From: an uncultured Clostridia bacterium
Lineage (GTDB): Bacteria > Bacillota > Clostridia > Christensenellales > UBA1242
Assembly: GCA_934778215.1 (NCBI GenBank)
Contig: CAKVOE010000003.1
Span: 10,903 to 74,902 of the forward strand
Direction: 5' to 3'
DNA length: 64,000 bases
Every line of letters starts with the position of its first letter. Position 1 is the first letter of the stretch. A program made the translations under genes and the position numbers. Positions 16,342 to 25,658 of the stretch are shown here, in pieces. Below the pieces are notes generated by a model. It did no database searches and was not told the DNA's origin. It saw nothing but the letters and a program-made list of their open reading frames with translations.

Positions 16342-17382
16342 TTACATATCCAAACCAAACTGCTTTAAAACCTTTAAATTTCCGCTGTTTAGCCACCTAA
16401 TATCGTCCATTTCAGACTTTATCATAACAAGTCTATCAAGCCCTAAGCCAAAGGCAAAACCGCTATATTTAGTACTATCAACACCCGCCTCTTTTAAAAC
16501 CTTTGGGTGAATCATTCCACAAGGACAAAGTTCTATCCACGAACCGTGTTTGCAAACCGAACAGCCACTACCACCGCAGAATGGGCATAGCACATCTAGT
16601 TCAAAACTTGGTTCTGTAAAAGGGAAAAACCCCGGACGCAACCTAACTTCTACCTCTTTACCAAACACCTTACCTAGCATTTGCTTCATAAAATAAATTA
16701 AGTTTGCAACCGAAACATCTTCGTCTACAACAACGCCTTCCATCTGAAAGAAGGTCGTTTCGTGAGAGTGGTCTATTGCTTCATTTCTATAACATCTTCC
16801 TGGGAAGATTGCCTTAACATGACCACCATATTTTCTCAAAATTGTATTTTGCAAGGCCGATGTATGCGTTTTTAGAAGTTCGCCGTTGTTTAGCCAAAAG
16901 GTATCTTGCATATCACGAGCAGGGTGAGTTGCTGGCACATTTACCGAATCAAAACACTCATATTCGGTCACAACTTCCTTTCCATCTTCAACCACAAACC
17001 CCATAGATTTAAACACATCTTCTAGTTGTTGTTGAATAATGGTTCTTGGGTGCAACGACCCAACACCAGTTTCCACCGGCATTGTAATATCAATCTTTTC
17101 GCCCGAGGTTAATTCCTTTTGCAATTTTTCCTCTTCAATTTTTTCTTTCTTTTTGTTTAGGGCGTCTTCTATTTTTTGCTTTAAAGCGTTAATTTTCATT
17201 CCCGCTTCTCTTTTCTTTTCTACTGCAACATCTCTAAGCATAGACATAATTTCGGTAAGTTTGCCCTTTTTCCCCGAAAACTCAACTCTTAGCGACTCCA
17301 ATTCGTCTGCATTGCCACAGTTATTATATTTTTCATCGAACTCACGACTAATCTTTTCTACCGATTCGTTAATTTTTTCCAT
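16342..17382 (-). CDS. pheS: Phenylalanyl-tRNA synthetase alpha subunit
   Basis: Catalytic class II subunit, 346 residues, with an N-terminal coiled-coil tRNA-binding arm (1-100) and class II motifs: G-S-L-H-P near residue 108, motif 2 region F-P-G-R-C-Y-R-N-E-A-I-D, and motif 3 G-L-G-L-D-R-L near the end. It carries a Cys-rich insertion (C-P-F-C-G-G-S-G-C-S-V-C) as in many Firmicutes and other bacterial PheS proteins. AGGAG precedes the ATG; 10 bases separate it from yhbY. Confidence 0.97.
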   Translation of the reverse strand: MEKINESVEKISREFDEKYNNCGNADELESLRVEFSGKKGKLTEIMSMLRDVAVEKKREAGMKINALKQKIEDALNKKKEKIEEEKLQKELTSGEKIDITMPVETGVGSLHPRTIIQQQLEDVFKSMGFVVEDGKEVVTEYECFDSVNVPATHPARDMQDTFWLNNGELLKTHTSALQNTILRKYGGHVKAIFPGRCYRNEAIDHSHETTFFQMEGVVVDEDVSVANLIYFMKQMLGKVFGKEVEVRLRPGFFPFTEPSFELDVLCPFCGGSGCSVCKHGSWIELCPCGMIHPKVLKEAGVDSTKYSGFAFGLGLDRLVMIKSEMDDIRWLNSGNLKVLKQFGLDM

Positions 17383-17392
17383 TATTTTTCTC

Positions 17393-17689
17393 CTAACAAA
17401 TTTCTATATGCTTAACGCCCTTTTTGGTGCTTTTTCTATAAAGAACAATCTTTCTTCCTATCACCGCAACAACATCTGCTTTTAATACATTTGCAACTTC
17501 GTCTGCTACAACCCTTGCATCTAAATCTGAGTTTTGTAAAATTGATATTTTTATAAGTTCTCTTGTATCCAAAACTCCATTTATAGAAAACAACACATCT
17601 TCATCTATTTCGCCCTTGCCAAGAGTTACAACTGGGTCAAGCGACTGTGCTTTTGCACGCAACACACTTCTTTGTTTGCTATTTAACAT
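17393..17689 (-). CDS. yhbY: CRM-domain RNA-binding protein YhbY
   Basis: A single CRM (CRS1-YhbY) domain of 98 residues, which binds pre-50S ribosomal particles. It opens with L-N-S-K-Q-R-S-V-L-R-A-K-A and has the conserved G-K-G-E-I turn near residue 25 where CRM proteins usually have a G-x-x-G loop. It sits between obg and pheS, a common placement with Obg, and both are linked to large-subunit assembly. Confidence 0.92.
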   Translation of the reverse strand: MLNSKQRSVLRAKAQSLDPVVTLGKGEIDEDVLFSINGVLDTRELIKISILQNSDLDARVVADEVANVLKADVVAVIGRKIVLYRKSTKKGVKHIEIC

Positions 17690-17700
17690 AAATTTTTCTC

Positions 17701-18978
17701 CTAATCATCATAAAATTCAAAGTCAAAATCGGCAATTCTTACAGTATCGCCATCTTTTGCACCCATTTTTCTTAATTTTTTAATAACGCCTTTTTCTTTT
17801 AATATCTTTTGAAAATAAGCAAAACTTTGCGTATCACTAAGCACTACATTTCTAATCAAACTATCTACAAACCCGCCAATTAATAAAAAGGCTCCGTCTT
17901 CATCTCGCACAATATCATATTGAGTTGGGTCGGCTTTTTTGTATTCAAACTTTTCAAACTTAATTGGCTCAGGCTTTGGCAATTTTTCTATCATTTTTGC
18001 CGTTTCGGTTAAAAGTTCTTCTAGTCCTTTATGCTCGTGTGCCGAAACTTTAATTACCTTAGGCGGATTTTTTGTTCTGTTTAGTTTTGTTATAAAACTT
18101 TTTGCATTTTTTTCCGCATCAACACTATCCATTTTATTTAAAACAATAATACGAGGTGTTTTATCTAACGCTTTGTCATGCTTTTTTAATTCTTCGGTAA
18201 CTACCCTATAATCTTTGTATGGGTCACGCCCCTCGCTACCAGATATATCTACCACCATCAAAAACAATCTCGTTCTTTCTATGTGTCGCAAAAAATAATG
18301 TCCTAAACCTGCTCCATCACTTGCTCCCTCAATAAGTCCGGGAATATCTGCAATGGTAAATGATTTACCATAAACCCTTGCCACTCCTAGATTTGGAGAA
18401 AGCGTTGTAAATTGATAATTTGCAATTTTTGGTCTTGCAGAAGTTAAAACAGAAAGCAAGGTAGACTTTCCAGCATTTGGGTAACCCACAAGTCCAACAT
18501 CGGCAATTGTTTTTAATTCCAAAATAAGGCATTCTTCATGTGTAACTTCGCCCGATTGGGCGAATGTTGGAGATTTTCTTCTGCTAGACTTAAAGGTTGC
18601 ATTTCCTTTACCACCCTCGCCTCCGTGCATGGCAACTACCTCATCTCCATCATAAAATAAATCAGCCAAAACGCCACCCGTTTCGTTGTCTTTAACAATA
18701 GTTCCACAAGGAACCTTTATTAAAACGCTTTCGCCCGTTTTACCCGTTGCAACGTTTGGTCCACCCGACCAACCGTTTTCTGCTTTAAAGCATTTGGTAT
18801 ATCTAAATTCTCCTAGGTCGGTTACATTTTTGTCGGCACGAATAATAATGTCGCCACCCCTACCGCCATTTCCGCCGTCAGGAGCGCCAACTCTTACGCA
18901 TTTTGCCGTATGGAAAGAAACCTTACCAGTTCCACCATTGCCAGATTTTATAAATATTTTTACTCTATCGTCGTACAT
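17701..18978 (-). CDS. obg: GTPase Obg
   Basis: Essential GTPase of 425 residues that acts in 50S assembly and stress responses. The glycine-rich Obg fold is at 1-158 (G-G-N-G-G-R-G-G-D), the G domain follows with G-Y-P-N-A-G-K-S, D-I-P-G-L-I-E-G and N-K-M-D, and the C-terminal OCT domain typical of Gram-positive Obg occupies the last 80 residues. It starts one base after the nth stop region with AAGGA upstream, so nth, obg and yhbY are one unit. Confidence 0.97.
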   Translation of the reverse strand: MYDDRVKIFIKSGNGGTGKVSFHTAKCVRVGAPDGGNGGRGGDIIIRADKNVTDLGEFRYTKCFKAENGWSGGPNVATGKTGESVLIKVPCGTIVKDNETGGVLADLFYDGDEVVAMHGGEGGKGNATFKSSRRKSPTFAQSGEVTHEECLILELKTIADVGLVGYPNAGKSTLLSVLTSARPKIANYQFTTLSPNLGVARVYGKSFTIADIPGLIEGASDGAGLGHYFLRHIERTRLFLMVVDISGSEGRDPYKDYRVVTEELKKHDKALDKTPRIIVLNKMDSVDAEKNAKSFITKLNRTKNPPKVIKVSAHEHKGLEELLTETAKMIEKLPKPEPIKFEKFEYKKADPTQYDIVRDEDGAFLLIGGFVDSLIRNVVLSDTQSFAYFQKILKEKGVIKKLRKMGAKDGDTVRIADFDFEFYDD

Positions 18979-18979
18979 T

Positions 18980-19621
18980 TTATTTTCCTTTACATTTTAA
19001 ATTCAACTTAGGACAAATTTCCCTCACAATACATTCATTGCAATTAGGATTAATTGCCTTGCAAAAATTCCTGCCATGCAAAACCAACGCGAAATGTGCA
19101 TCTCTCCACATATCTTTTGGCAATATGCCCTCTAACTTATGCATGGTAGCAGTGGGAGTTTTTTCGTTGCAAAGTCCAAGTCTTTTGCTTAATCTAAAAA
19201 CATGCGTATCTACTGCAATTGCCGGCACCTTGTACCAAACAGCAAGAACAACGCTCGCAACCTTTTCGCCAACCCCCGCCAAACTTACAAGTTCTTCCCT
19301 TGTATTTGGAACTTCGCCGTTGTACTTATTAATTATATCCCTAGATGCCGAAATTATATTTTTTGCTTTTGCGTTATAAAACCCGCAAGATTTTATATAA
19401 TCTTTTAACCTTTCTTCCCCTAGTTCAAGCATTTGTTTTGCTGACGATGCCACCAAAAACAAGTCTTTGGTTACCATATTAACTCGCTTATCGGTACACT
19501 GAGCCGACAAAATAACCGCAACCAACAACTCAAAGCAATTGTTAAAATTTAGGGCGCAGGCATCTTTGGGATAATAATCTATAAGACGTTGAACAATTTC
19601 TATCTTTTTTTGCTTTTGCAT
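18980..19621 (-). CDS. nth: Endonuclease III
   Basis: DNA glycosylase/AP lyase that removes oxidised pyrimidines. At 213 residues it has the helix-hairpin-helix G-V-G-E-K with the catalytic lysine, the catalytic Asp in A-V-D-T-H, and the 4Fe-4S ligands spaced C-x6-C-x2-C-x5-C at the C terminus. The ribosome site is weak. It follows the PucR-type gene by ten bases. Confidence 0.96.
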   Translation of the reverse strand: MQKQKKIEIVQRLIDYYPKDACALNFNNCFELLVAVILSAQCTDKRVNMVTKDLFLVASSAKQMLELGEERLKDYIKSCGFYNAKAKNIISASRDIINKYNGEVPNTREELVSLAGVGEKVASVVLAVWYKVPAIAVDTHVFRLSKRLGLCNEKTPTATMHKLEGILPKDMWRDAHFALVLHGRNFCKAINPNCNECIVREICPKLNLKCKGK

Positions 19622-19631
19622 AATTTACCAC

Positions 19632-20003
19632 TTATTTTGTAAGATTGTAAATCATCATCAAAATTTTAAAGGTAACAGCATCGTCAAAATGGCGAATGTT
19701 TAACCCTGTTAAACTTTGAATTCTGTCTAGTCTATAAAGCAAAGTGTTTCGGTGCAAAAATGACTTTCTTGAAGTTTCGGCAACATTTAAGTCGCACTCA
19801 AAAAAGTATTCTACACATCTTGCCATCTCTTCGTTTTCCATAATTCCTCTAAACTTATCATCAATAAGTTCGTTAGAAAACGCAAGTACATCTTTTAGCG
19901 GAACGAAGTCTGCGATAATGTTTAAAAGCCCATTTTTGTCTACACAGTTAATAGACTTAGCCTTTTGATGAAACAACTTTTCTACATTTTCTTTGCAAGC
20001 CAT
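19632..20003 (-). CDS. Stand-alone PucR-type helix-turn-helix protein
   Basis: A 123-residue protein whose C-terminal 60 residues match the PucR/CdaR HTH domain: N-V-A-E-T-S-R-K-S-F-L-H-R-N-T-L-L-Y-R-L-D-R-I then T-G-L-N-I-R. Full-length PucR regulators carry a long sensor region in front, absent here, so this is a minimal form. The start at 20003 has GGGGGAG seven bases upstream; a longer frame to 20021 does not. It sits between a degenerate ABC ATPase and nth. Its target is unknown. Confidence 0.8.
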   Translation of the reverse strand: MACKENVEKLFHQKAKSINCVDKNGLLNIIADFVPLKDVLAFSNELIDDKFRGIMENEEMARCVEYFFECDLNVAETSRKSFLHRNTLLYRLDRIQSLTGLNIRHFDDAVTFKILMMIYNLTK

Positions 20004-20072
20004 ATTTTTCTCCCCCTGCAAAATTTAATACGCATATAATATAACAAATATTTGAAAATTTTTCAAGTAATT

Positions 20073-20999
20073 TTATAAATTATTCTTTTCGGATATTCTA
20101 CACAAAAAGCGACCACCAACCGAATCAAAAAAACAGTCATCTATTTGAGAAATTTTTATTTCTTCTCCCCGCTCCATTTTGTCACACTTTTCATAAATTA
20201 TGTCTAGGTCGGCTTGCGTTAAATTTATATCCGAAGTGCAAGTTAGAGAAAACCCACCTTGCAATTTTTGCAAACTAAATTTTTTAATAAGCGCAACTTC
20301 TCCCGCAAGTTTTTTTGCAAGTAAAAAAGCAAAAATTTGCTTAGGAAATTTTAATTCTTTTTCTATCGCAAAATCATCATTTAAAACGCCAAAATTCAAA
20401 TTTAAAATTCTTGCCTTGTAAAATGGGGGCAAATTTTGCCCATTTTCGCCGACTATTAGCGTTCCCGAAAAATTATTCAACCACGAAATCAGCTCGCAAA
20501 ACGCCTGTGATGAAGGTGGAAAATTTTGCAAAATTTTTCCAAAATCTATTAGCACAATATCACTATTTTTTACATCAATTCTTGCAAAATTTAAAAATAT
20601 TTTTTCTACGTCACTCAACTTTTTTACCGAACTTTTTAAAGATAAATGATATTTTTCCGCCAAGTTTTTGTAGTCGTTTTCAGATAAATTTTTACCATAA
20701 ATTTTTGCAACAAAAACAATATTTTTTTTAACGCTTCCACGCATAAATGTAAATGGGTTTGTAATGTAACTCATTTTTATATTTTCGTTTTTTATAACAC
20801 GTCTTTCATCAGCCCCAATTTTTATGCTACCGCTATAATCGGTAAGCCCGCTTATGCAATCAAGCATTGTGCTAATGCCCGCCCCCTCTTCGCCACATAT
20901 ATAAATATGTTCGCCGTTTTGCACTGACATCGAAACATTATGCAATGCTTCAATGTCGCCATATTTTTTAGATAAATTATTAATAACTATTTTTTCCAT
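20073..20999 (-). CDS. ABC-type ATPase-like protein with degenerate nucleotide site
   Basis: A 308-residue protein whose first 200 residues follow the ABC ATPase plan (N-L-S-K-K-Y-G-D-I-E-A-L-H-N-V-S). The Walker A reads G-E-E-G-A-G-I-S-T: the essential lysine is isoleucine (codon ATT). The signature is L-S-D-V-E rather than LSGGQ and Walker B is V-L-I-D-F-G, without the catalytic Glu. So ATP hydrolysis is unlikely. The last 100 residues are a separate alpha/beta extension I do not recognise. No permease is adjacent. The ATG at 20999 lies six bases from a TATAAT box (see promoter entry); frames further upstream have no ribosome site either. Confidence 0.75.
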   Translation of the reverse strand: MEKIVINNLSKKYGDIEALHNVSMSVQNGEHIYICGEEGAGISTMLDCISGLTDYSGSIKIGADERRVIKNENIKMSYITNPFTFMRGSVKKNIVFVAKIYGKNLSENDYKNLAEKYHLSLKSSVKKLSDVEKIFLNFARIDVKNSDIVLIDFGKILQNFPPSSQAFCELISWLNNFSGTLIVGENGQNLPPFYKARILNLNFGVLNDDFAIEKELKFPKQIFAFLLAKKLAGEVALIKKFSLQKLQGGFSLTCTSDINLTQADLDIIYEKCDKMERGEEIKISQIDDCFFDSVGGRFLCRISEKNNL

Positions 21000-21005
21000 A
21001 CTTTT

Positions 21006-21034
21006 ATTATACAACAATTTTAACTCATACAAAA
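21006..21034 (-). promoter_or_regulatory. Promoter abutting the ATPase-like gene start
   Basis: TATAAT (21006-21011) ends six bases before the ATG at 20999. The -35 is weak (TTTTGT at 17-base spacing or TTGTAT at 15). If used, the mRNA would have almost no 5' leader. Confidence 0.45.
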
Positions 21035-21057
21035 ATAATTTTGCCATAAAATAAATT

Positions 21058-21609
21058 ATGAAACCTTTTGTTTTAAAATATTTGCTTATTGTGCTTTTAT
21101 CTAGTTCAATTATTTTGCTATTTTTGTATTCTCCAAAAGCGATAACCACCAATCAAAAAACGCAATTTGCGTTTTTGCAACTAACCGTTTTAAATAATTT
21201 AGATGGTTCATTTATAAATAATGCAACTATTTGCATCACAAACTGCTACGACTATTATGTTACAAACAAGTTTGGCAAAACACCCACAATAAAAATTCCA
21301 CTATTTGCAAATTGCAAAAATGACGATTATTATTTAATAACCCTTCTTTGCTACAAGGCTGGATACAACGATTATATTTACTTCAATTTAAAATTAAAAC
21401 CTAATCAAAAGCGAACCGATGTCGTAATAAAACTAGAAGAAATTATAAATGAGGTCAAAAATCCAACAATTTATTTTGAAGAACCCGCCCGCTGTCAAAT
21501 AGAAAAAATTATTAATGAGTATAAAAAAATCGGTAAGAAGTTCTTACCGATTTATTTTAATTTATTTGGTTTCAATAAATCCAATTGTTCCATCTGCCTT
21601 TTTGTATAA
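21058..21609 (+). CDS. Unknown membrane-anchored or secreted small protein
   Basis: 183 residues; an N-terminal hydrophobic segment (about 7-27) looks like a signal anchor, followed by a beta-rich region resembling carboxypeptidase-regulatory or prealbumin-like folds (L-N-N-L-D-G-S-F-I-N-N-A-T). I cannot assign a function. There is no clear ribosome site at the ATG. The last 28 codons run through the hpf terminator hairpin and into the hpf coding region, so the natural end may be recent; the coding signal is best over 21058-21520. Divergent from the ATPase-like gene. Confidence 0.55.
   Translation: MKPFVLKYLLIVLLSSSIILLFLYSPKAITTNQKTQFAFLQLTVLNNLDGSFINNATICITNCYDYYVTNKFGKTPTIKIPLFANCKNDDYYLITLLCYKAGYNDYIYFNLKLKPNQKRTDVVIKLEEIINEVKNPTIYFEEPARCQIEKIINEYKKIGKKFLPIYFNLFGFNKSNCSICLFV
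21527..21553 (-). terminator. Terminator for hpf (inside the convergent ORF)
   Basis: AAATCGGTAAGAA/TTCTTACCGATTT, nearly perfect 13-bp stem, followed by seven T on the minus strand and a T-rich stretch on the plus strand. It lies nine bases past the hpf stop. Confidence 0.85.
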
Positions 21610-22086
21610 AACACAAACGGCTTTTAGTTTGTCGTGCATAAAGATAAAGAAATCGTTGCCAATCAACTCCATTTGGTCAAGTGCTTCTTGCTCGCTCATA
21701 GGGGTAAGTTCGTAGGTTTTACGCTTAGTAATTTTTACACTTTCAAATGTTGGTTCATCTTCCACAAATTCAAATTCAGTAAAGTCTGCCTTTGCTCCAC
21801 GTTTATTAACAAATTTTTCACTGTGCTTAACAATTTGACGCTCTACCTTTGCAATACAACTATCTAAGTTTTGGTACATATTGTCTGATTCAACCTCGCC
21901 TCTAACAAACACTGTTGGAGCAGAAAGGTTTAATTCCATTTTGTATCTGTTGCCGTGTGCAGTTGCAACCACTCTTGCGGTTGCTTCTTTATCAAAGAAT
22001 TTGTCAAACCTTGAAAGTTTCTTTTCAATTAATGACTTTAATCTATCACTTACTTTGTAATTTCTTCCTACTATTTCAATTTTCAT
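21562..22086 (-). CDS. hpf: Ribosome hibernation promoting factor, long form
   Basis: 174 residues: the N-terminal S30AE/YfiA domain (1-100) that binds the decoding region of the 30S subunit, a linker, and the C-terminal dimerisation domain (about 115-174, with T-P-M-S-E-Q-E-A-L-D-Q-M) that lets two 70S ribosomes form 100S disomes. This is the long form standard in Firmicutes. AAAGGAG precedes the ATG. It lies downstream of clpC with its own AT-rich gap, so it may have its own promoter. Confidence 0.96.
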   Translation of the reverse strand: MKIEIVGRNYKVSDRLKSLIEKKLSRFDKFFDKEATARVVATAHGNRYKMELNLSAPTVFVRGEVESDNMYQNLDSCIAKVERQIVKHSEKFVNKRGAKADFTEFEFVEDEPTFESVKITKRKTYELTPMSEQEALDQMELIGNDFFIFMHDKLKAVCVLYKKADGTIGFIETK

Positions 22087-22140
22087 AATTATAATCTCCT
22101 TTAATTAAATTACATCTATATTATAATATATTTCAAAAAT

Positions 22141-24630
22141 TTAGTCTAATGATTTAAAAGAAAATTCGCCATTTTTATAATCCACTTCAAGTTTTTTGCC
22201 CGCACTAACTTCGCCACTTAGCAAGCATTCCGCAAGTTTATCTTCTACCTTTTGCTCTATAACACGCTTTAATGGTCTTGCACCATAAACCTCGCTATAA
22301 CCTTCTGCAACAAGACCCTTAATAGCGTTTTCGTTAAATCCCACTTGAATATTCTGTGCTTTTAATTTCTTGTTTAAGTTTGCAATCATAATTGTGGCAA
22401 TTTTGCGAATATCCTCTTCTTTTAATGAGTTAAACACAACAACCACATCAACCCTATTAATAAACTCTGGTTTAAACTTTGCCTTCAATGCGTCCATCAA
22501 CTTCTCTTTTATAGACTGTGAAGCGTCTTCGCTTGTGCCAAAGCCAAGTTTGTTTGTGTTTTTAGGAAGTTCTGCAACACCGGCATTGCTGGTCATAATA
22601 ATTACACAGTTTTTAAAACTAACCGTTCGTCCCTGACTATCGGTAAGTCTGCCCTCGTCCAAAATTTGAAGCATCAAATTAAATATATCTGGGTGTGCCT
22701 TTTCTATTTCATCGAACAATACCACCGAATAAGGTTTTCTTCTTACCGCTTCGGTTAGTTGACCGCCCTCATCAAACCCAACATATCCCGGTGGCGAACC
22801 TATCATTTTGCTAACCGAATGCGACTCCATATACTCACTCATATCCAATCTAATAATGGCGTTTTCGTCATCAAACATTGCTTCTGCTAACGCTTTGGTT
22901 AACTCCGTTTTGCCAACACCGGTTGGCCCCAAGAATATAAATGAACCAATAGGTCTTTTTGGGTCTTTTAGCCCTGCTCTTGCACGCCTAATTGCCTTAC
23001 TAACAGCAACAACCGCTTCATCTTGACCAATTACTCTACTTTTTAAAACATCTTCTAATTTTAGCAATTTTTGCTTTTCGCTTTCCGTTAATTTGGTAAC
23101 AGGTATACCCGTCCAACTGCTAACAATGTCGGCTATGTCCTCTTTGTTTACCACACCCGTTTGGTTACCCTTGCTCGCATTCCACGCATTCATTCTTACA
23201 AGATAATCGCCCCTAACGGTGTTAATTTTTGCGGTACACTGCTCTATCCACGCCCACTCATTGCTCTTTTCGGCTTCCTTTTTTTGCATTTCTAGTTCTT
23301 TAAGTTCTTTTGATAGTGCCTTTATATCATCGGGAACAATACTACCCTTTACTCTTGCTCTGCTTGCCGCCTCATCAATTAAATCTATTGCTTTATCAGG
23401 CAAACTTCTGTCCATAATGTATCTAATAGACAAATTAACGGCCGCTTCAATAGCATCATCGGTTATTTTTACCTTATGAAAGGCTTCGTAACTATCTCTA
23501 ATGCCCTTTAATATCAAAACGGTGTCTTCTGGAGTAGGTTCTTCGACAATAATTGGTTGAAAACGCCTCTCTAAAGCCTTGTCTTTTTCTATAAATTTTC
23601 GGTATTCATCTGTAGTTGTAGCACCTATGGTCTGCATTTCTCCACGGGCAAGATAGGGCTTTAAAATATCTGCGGGACTTAACTCGTCTTGATGCGACCC
23701 TGCTTGAGCAAGGGTATGAATTTCATCAATAAACACAATAATGTTCTTTCTGGACGTTATTTCGTTTATTGCATTTTTTAGCCTTTCTTCCATAGACCCA
23801 CGATATTTTGTGCCTGCCATTAGTGAACCTATTTCTAAACTAAAAATTGTTTTGTCTTTTAATAGTTCGGGAACTTCGCCCTTAACAATCGCTTGAGCCA
23901 AACCCTCTACCACAGCAGATTTACCAACCCCCGCTTCACCAATTAAAACGGGATTGTTTTTTGTTTTTCGGCACAAAATTTCTATAATTCGGTTAGTTTC
24001 TTTATTTCTGCCAATTATCGGATCCATTTTGCCACGCCTTGCACGCTCAGTCATATCAATGCCAAGGTCTTTTAAAACATCGGGCAAATTTGAGTTTATA
24101 TCTTCTTGCTCTTCCGACTTTGTGGTTTTGCTTTTGTGTGCCTTTGCCTCATCATCGTCATCGACTAAATCACCATCGCCCTTTAACCTACCATTGTTTA
24201 ACAAATAAATTACATCAGAAGTAATAGTCTGCAAATTGATATTCTGTGACCTCAAAATATCACAAGCCATGTTAGTTTGCTCTGCCAAAATGCAATACAA
24301 AAGATGTTCGGAATAAATATAGCCTGCATTTAGTTGATATGCCAACTGCTCGCTACTTTTAATTATTGCCTTTGCTTTTGGCGAAAAATCAATAGCCATA
24401 CCCTTAGGCAATGGCTTTGCATCAGGATATTTATCTCGCACAAGCCTTTCTAACTTTTTTAAGTTTATATTATATTTTTCAAGAATTTTAGATGCCATAC
24501 TTTTTTCTACGCTACAAAGCCCCAACAATAGGTGCTCTGTTGCAACACACGCCGAACCCATACTAATGGCGTATCTTTTAGAATTTTGAATGGCCGTTCT
24601 AACATTTTCTGCCGGACTTAAATCAAACAT
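22141..24630 (-). CDS. clpC: ATP-dependent Clp protease ATPase ClpC
   Basis: Hsp100 unfoldase of 829 residues that feeds ClpP and, in the McsB system, degrades arginine-phosphorylated proteins. The N-terminal double Clp-N repeat (1-145), AAA1 (G-E-A-G-V-G-K-S), the middle domain coiled coil around 420-480, AAA2 (G-P-T-G-V-G-K-T) and the C-terminal D2-small domain are all visible, as is the P-loop-like V-G-F-D pore residue stretch. GGAGG precedes the ATG. It is the last gene of ctsR-mcsA-mcsB-clpC. Confidence 0.97.
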   Translation of the reverse strand: MFDLSPAENVRTAIQNSKRYAISMGSACVATEHLLLGLCSVEKSMASKILEKYNINLKKLERLVRDKYPDAKPLPKGMAIDFSPKAKAIIKSSEQLAYQLNAGYIYSEHLLYCILAEQTNMACDILRSQNINLQTITSDVIYLLNNGRLKGDGDLVDDDDEAKAHKSKTTKSEEQEDINSNLPDVLKDLGIDMTERARRGKMDPIIGRNKETNRIIEILCRKTKNNPVLIGEAGVGKSAVVEGLAQAIVKGEVPELLKDKTIFSLEIGSLMAGTKYRGSMEERLKNAINEITSRKNIIVFIDEIHTLAQAGSHQDELSPADILKPYLARGEMQTIGATTTDEYRKFIEKDKALERRFQPIIVEEPTPEDTVLILKGIRDSYEAFHKVKITDDAIEAAVNLSIRYIMDRSLPDKAIDLIDEAASRARVKGSIVPDDIKALSKELKELEMQKKEAEKSNEWAWIEQCTAKINTVRGDYLVRMNAWNASKGNQTGVVNKEDIADIVSSWTGIPVTKLTESEKQKLLKLEDVLKSRVIGQDEAVVAVSKAIRRARAGLKDPKRPIGSFIFLGPTGVGKTELTKALAEAMFDDENAIIRLDMSEYMESHSVSKMIGSPPGYVGFDEGGQLTEAVRRKPYSVVLFDEIEKAHPDIFNLMLQILDEGRLTDSQGRTVSFKNCVIIMTSNAGVAELPKNTNKLGFGTSEDASQSIKEKLMDALKAKFKPEFINRVDVVVVFNSLKEEDIRKIATIMIANLNKKLKAQNIQVGFNENAIKGLVAEGYSEVYGARPLKRVIEQKVEDKLAECLLSGEVSAGKKLEVDYKNGEFSFKSLD

Positions 24631-24642
24631 ACATTCTCCTCC

Positions 24643-25656
24643 CTATTTAATTCTATTATTTTTTAGTTGTTTATATAAATTTTCTGCTCTAAACTTTGCC
24701 GTTTCTTCTACCGTCATCATTTTGCCTTTAATTTTCATAAGGGCCAAGTCAGACCCATACTCAATTAATCGGTCAATAATTTTATTGTCGTTTAGCACTA
24801 TTATTCCAAGACTTATTCCAAGTTTTACCTCTCCCGCTAACTTCATAAATTCGGTGTAGTCTATTGTGTAACAATTAGTTAATATTCCAAACGCACGCCA
24901 AACAATATCCGTTGTTGCAACATATTGAAATTTATCAATCATCTTTTTTCTTTCGTTTATTTCCATCTCAACAATTTTTAAAACGGCAGTTTTTACATTT
25001 GCAATTATTTCTCTTTCGCTAACTCCTATTGTTACCGCATTAGATATTTGATACATATACCCTAGCGGAAAACTTCCTTCTCCCAAAACGCCCCTAACGG
25101 TTAAACCTTTTTCTTTAACAGCAGAAATTATGCTATCAATCTTAGAATTTATAGTTAGCGCCGGCAAAAACAGCATAACGCTAGCCCTAAGCCCCGTACC
25201 GGCATTGGTTAAGCAACTGGTTAAATATCCAAATTTTTCGTCATAGGCAAACTCCAAATTATCGTCTAACTCATCATCTATCTCGCTAACTAGTCTAAAA
25301 GCCAAATCTAAATTAAACCCCTTTAAAATGCATTGCTCTCTTATGTGGTCTTCTTCGTTTACCATAATAGAAACCGTTTCATCGTCACGAATTATGCTAG
25401 CACCTGTTTCTTTATTCTTTATTAATTCTTTACTAATTAAATGCTTTGCACACATCAAATCGCTATCAAAATCACTAATAGCACCCATTCGGTAAACCTT
25501 GTATTTGCCTAGTGGCATAACAATATCTGCAACTTTATTTACTAAATTTTTTGAAAATTCACTGTCAAAATTTTGCGTAAAATTATTACCCGCAATATTT
25601 CTTGCTATTCGCACTCTGCTCGAAATAACTACGCTTTCTAAACTATTGTCAAACAC
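24643..25656 (-). CDS. mcsB: Protein arginine kinase McsB
   Basis: Phosphagen-kinase-fold enzyme of 337 residues that phosphorylates arginine on proteins to mark them for ClpCP. Signature T-S-C-L-T-N-A-G-T-G-L-R-A-S-V is near residue 168, and V-S-S-R-V-R-I-A-R-N at the N terminus is typical. Start is GTG with a G-rich ribosome site in the end of mcsA. Length is slightly under the usual 350-360. The stop of mcsA lies two bases before it. Confidence 0.96.
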   Translation of the reverse strand: MFDNSLESVVISSRVRIARNIAGNNFTQNFDSEFSKNLVNKVADIVMPLGKYKVYRMGAISDFDSDLMCAKHLISKELIKNKETGASIIRDDETVSIMVNEEDHIREQCILKGFNLDLAFRLVSEIDDELDDNLEFAYDEKFGYLTSCLTNAGTGLRASVMLFLPALTINSKIDSIISAVKEKGLTVRGVLGEGSFPLGYMYQISNAVTIGVSEREIIANVKTAVLKIVEMEINERKKMIDKFQYVATTDIVWRAFGILTNCYTIDYTEFMKLAGEVKLGISLGIIVLNDNKIIDRLIEYGSDLALMKIKGKMMTVEETAKFRAENLYKQLKNNRIK

Positions 25657-25658
25657 TT

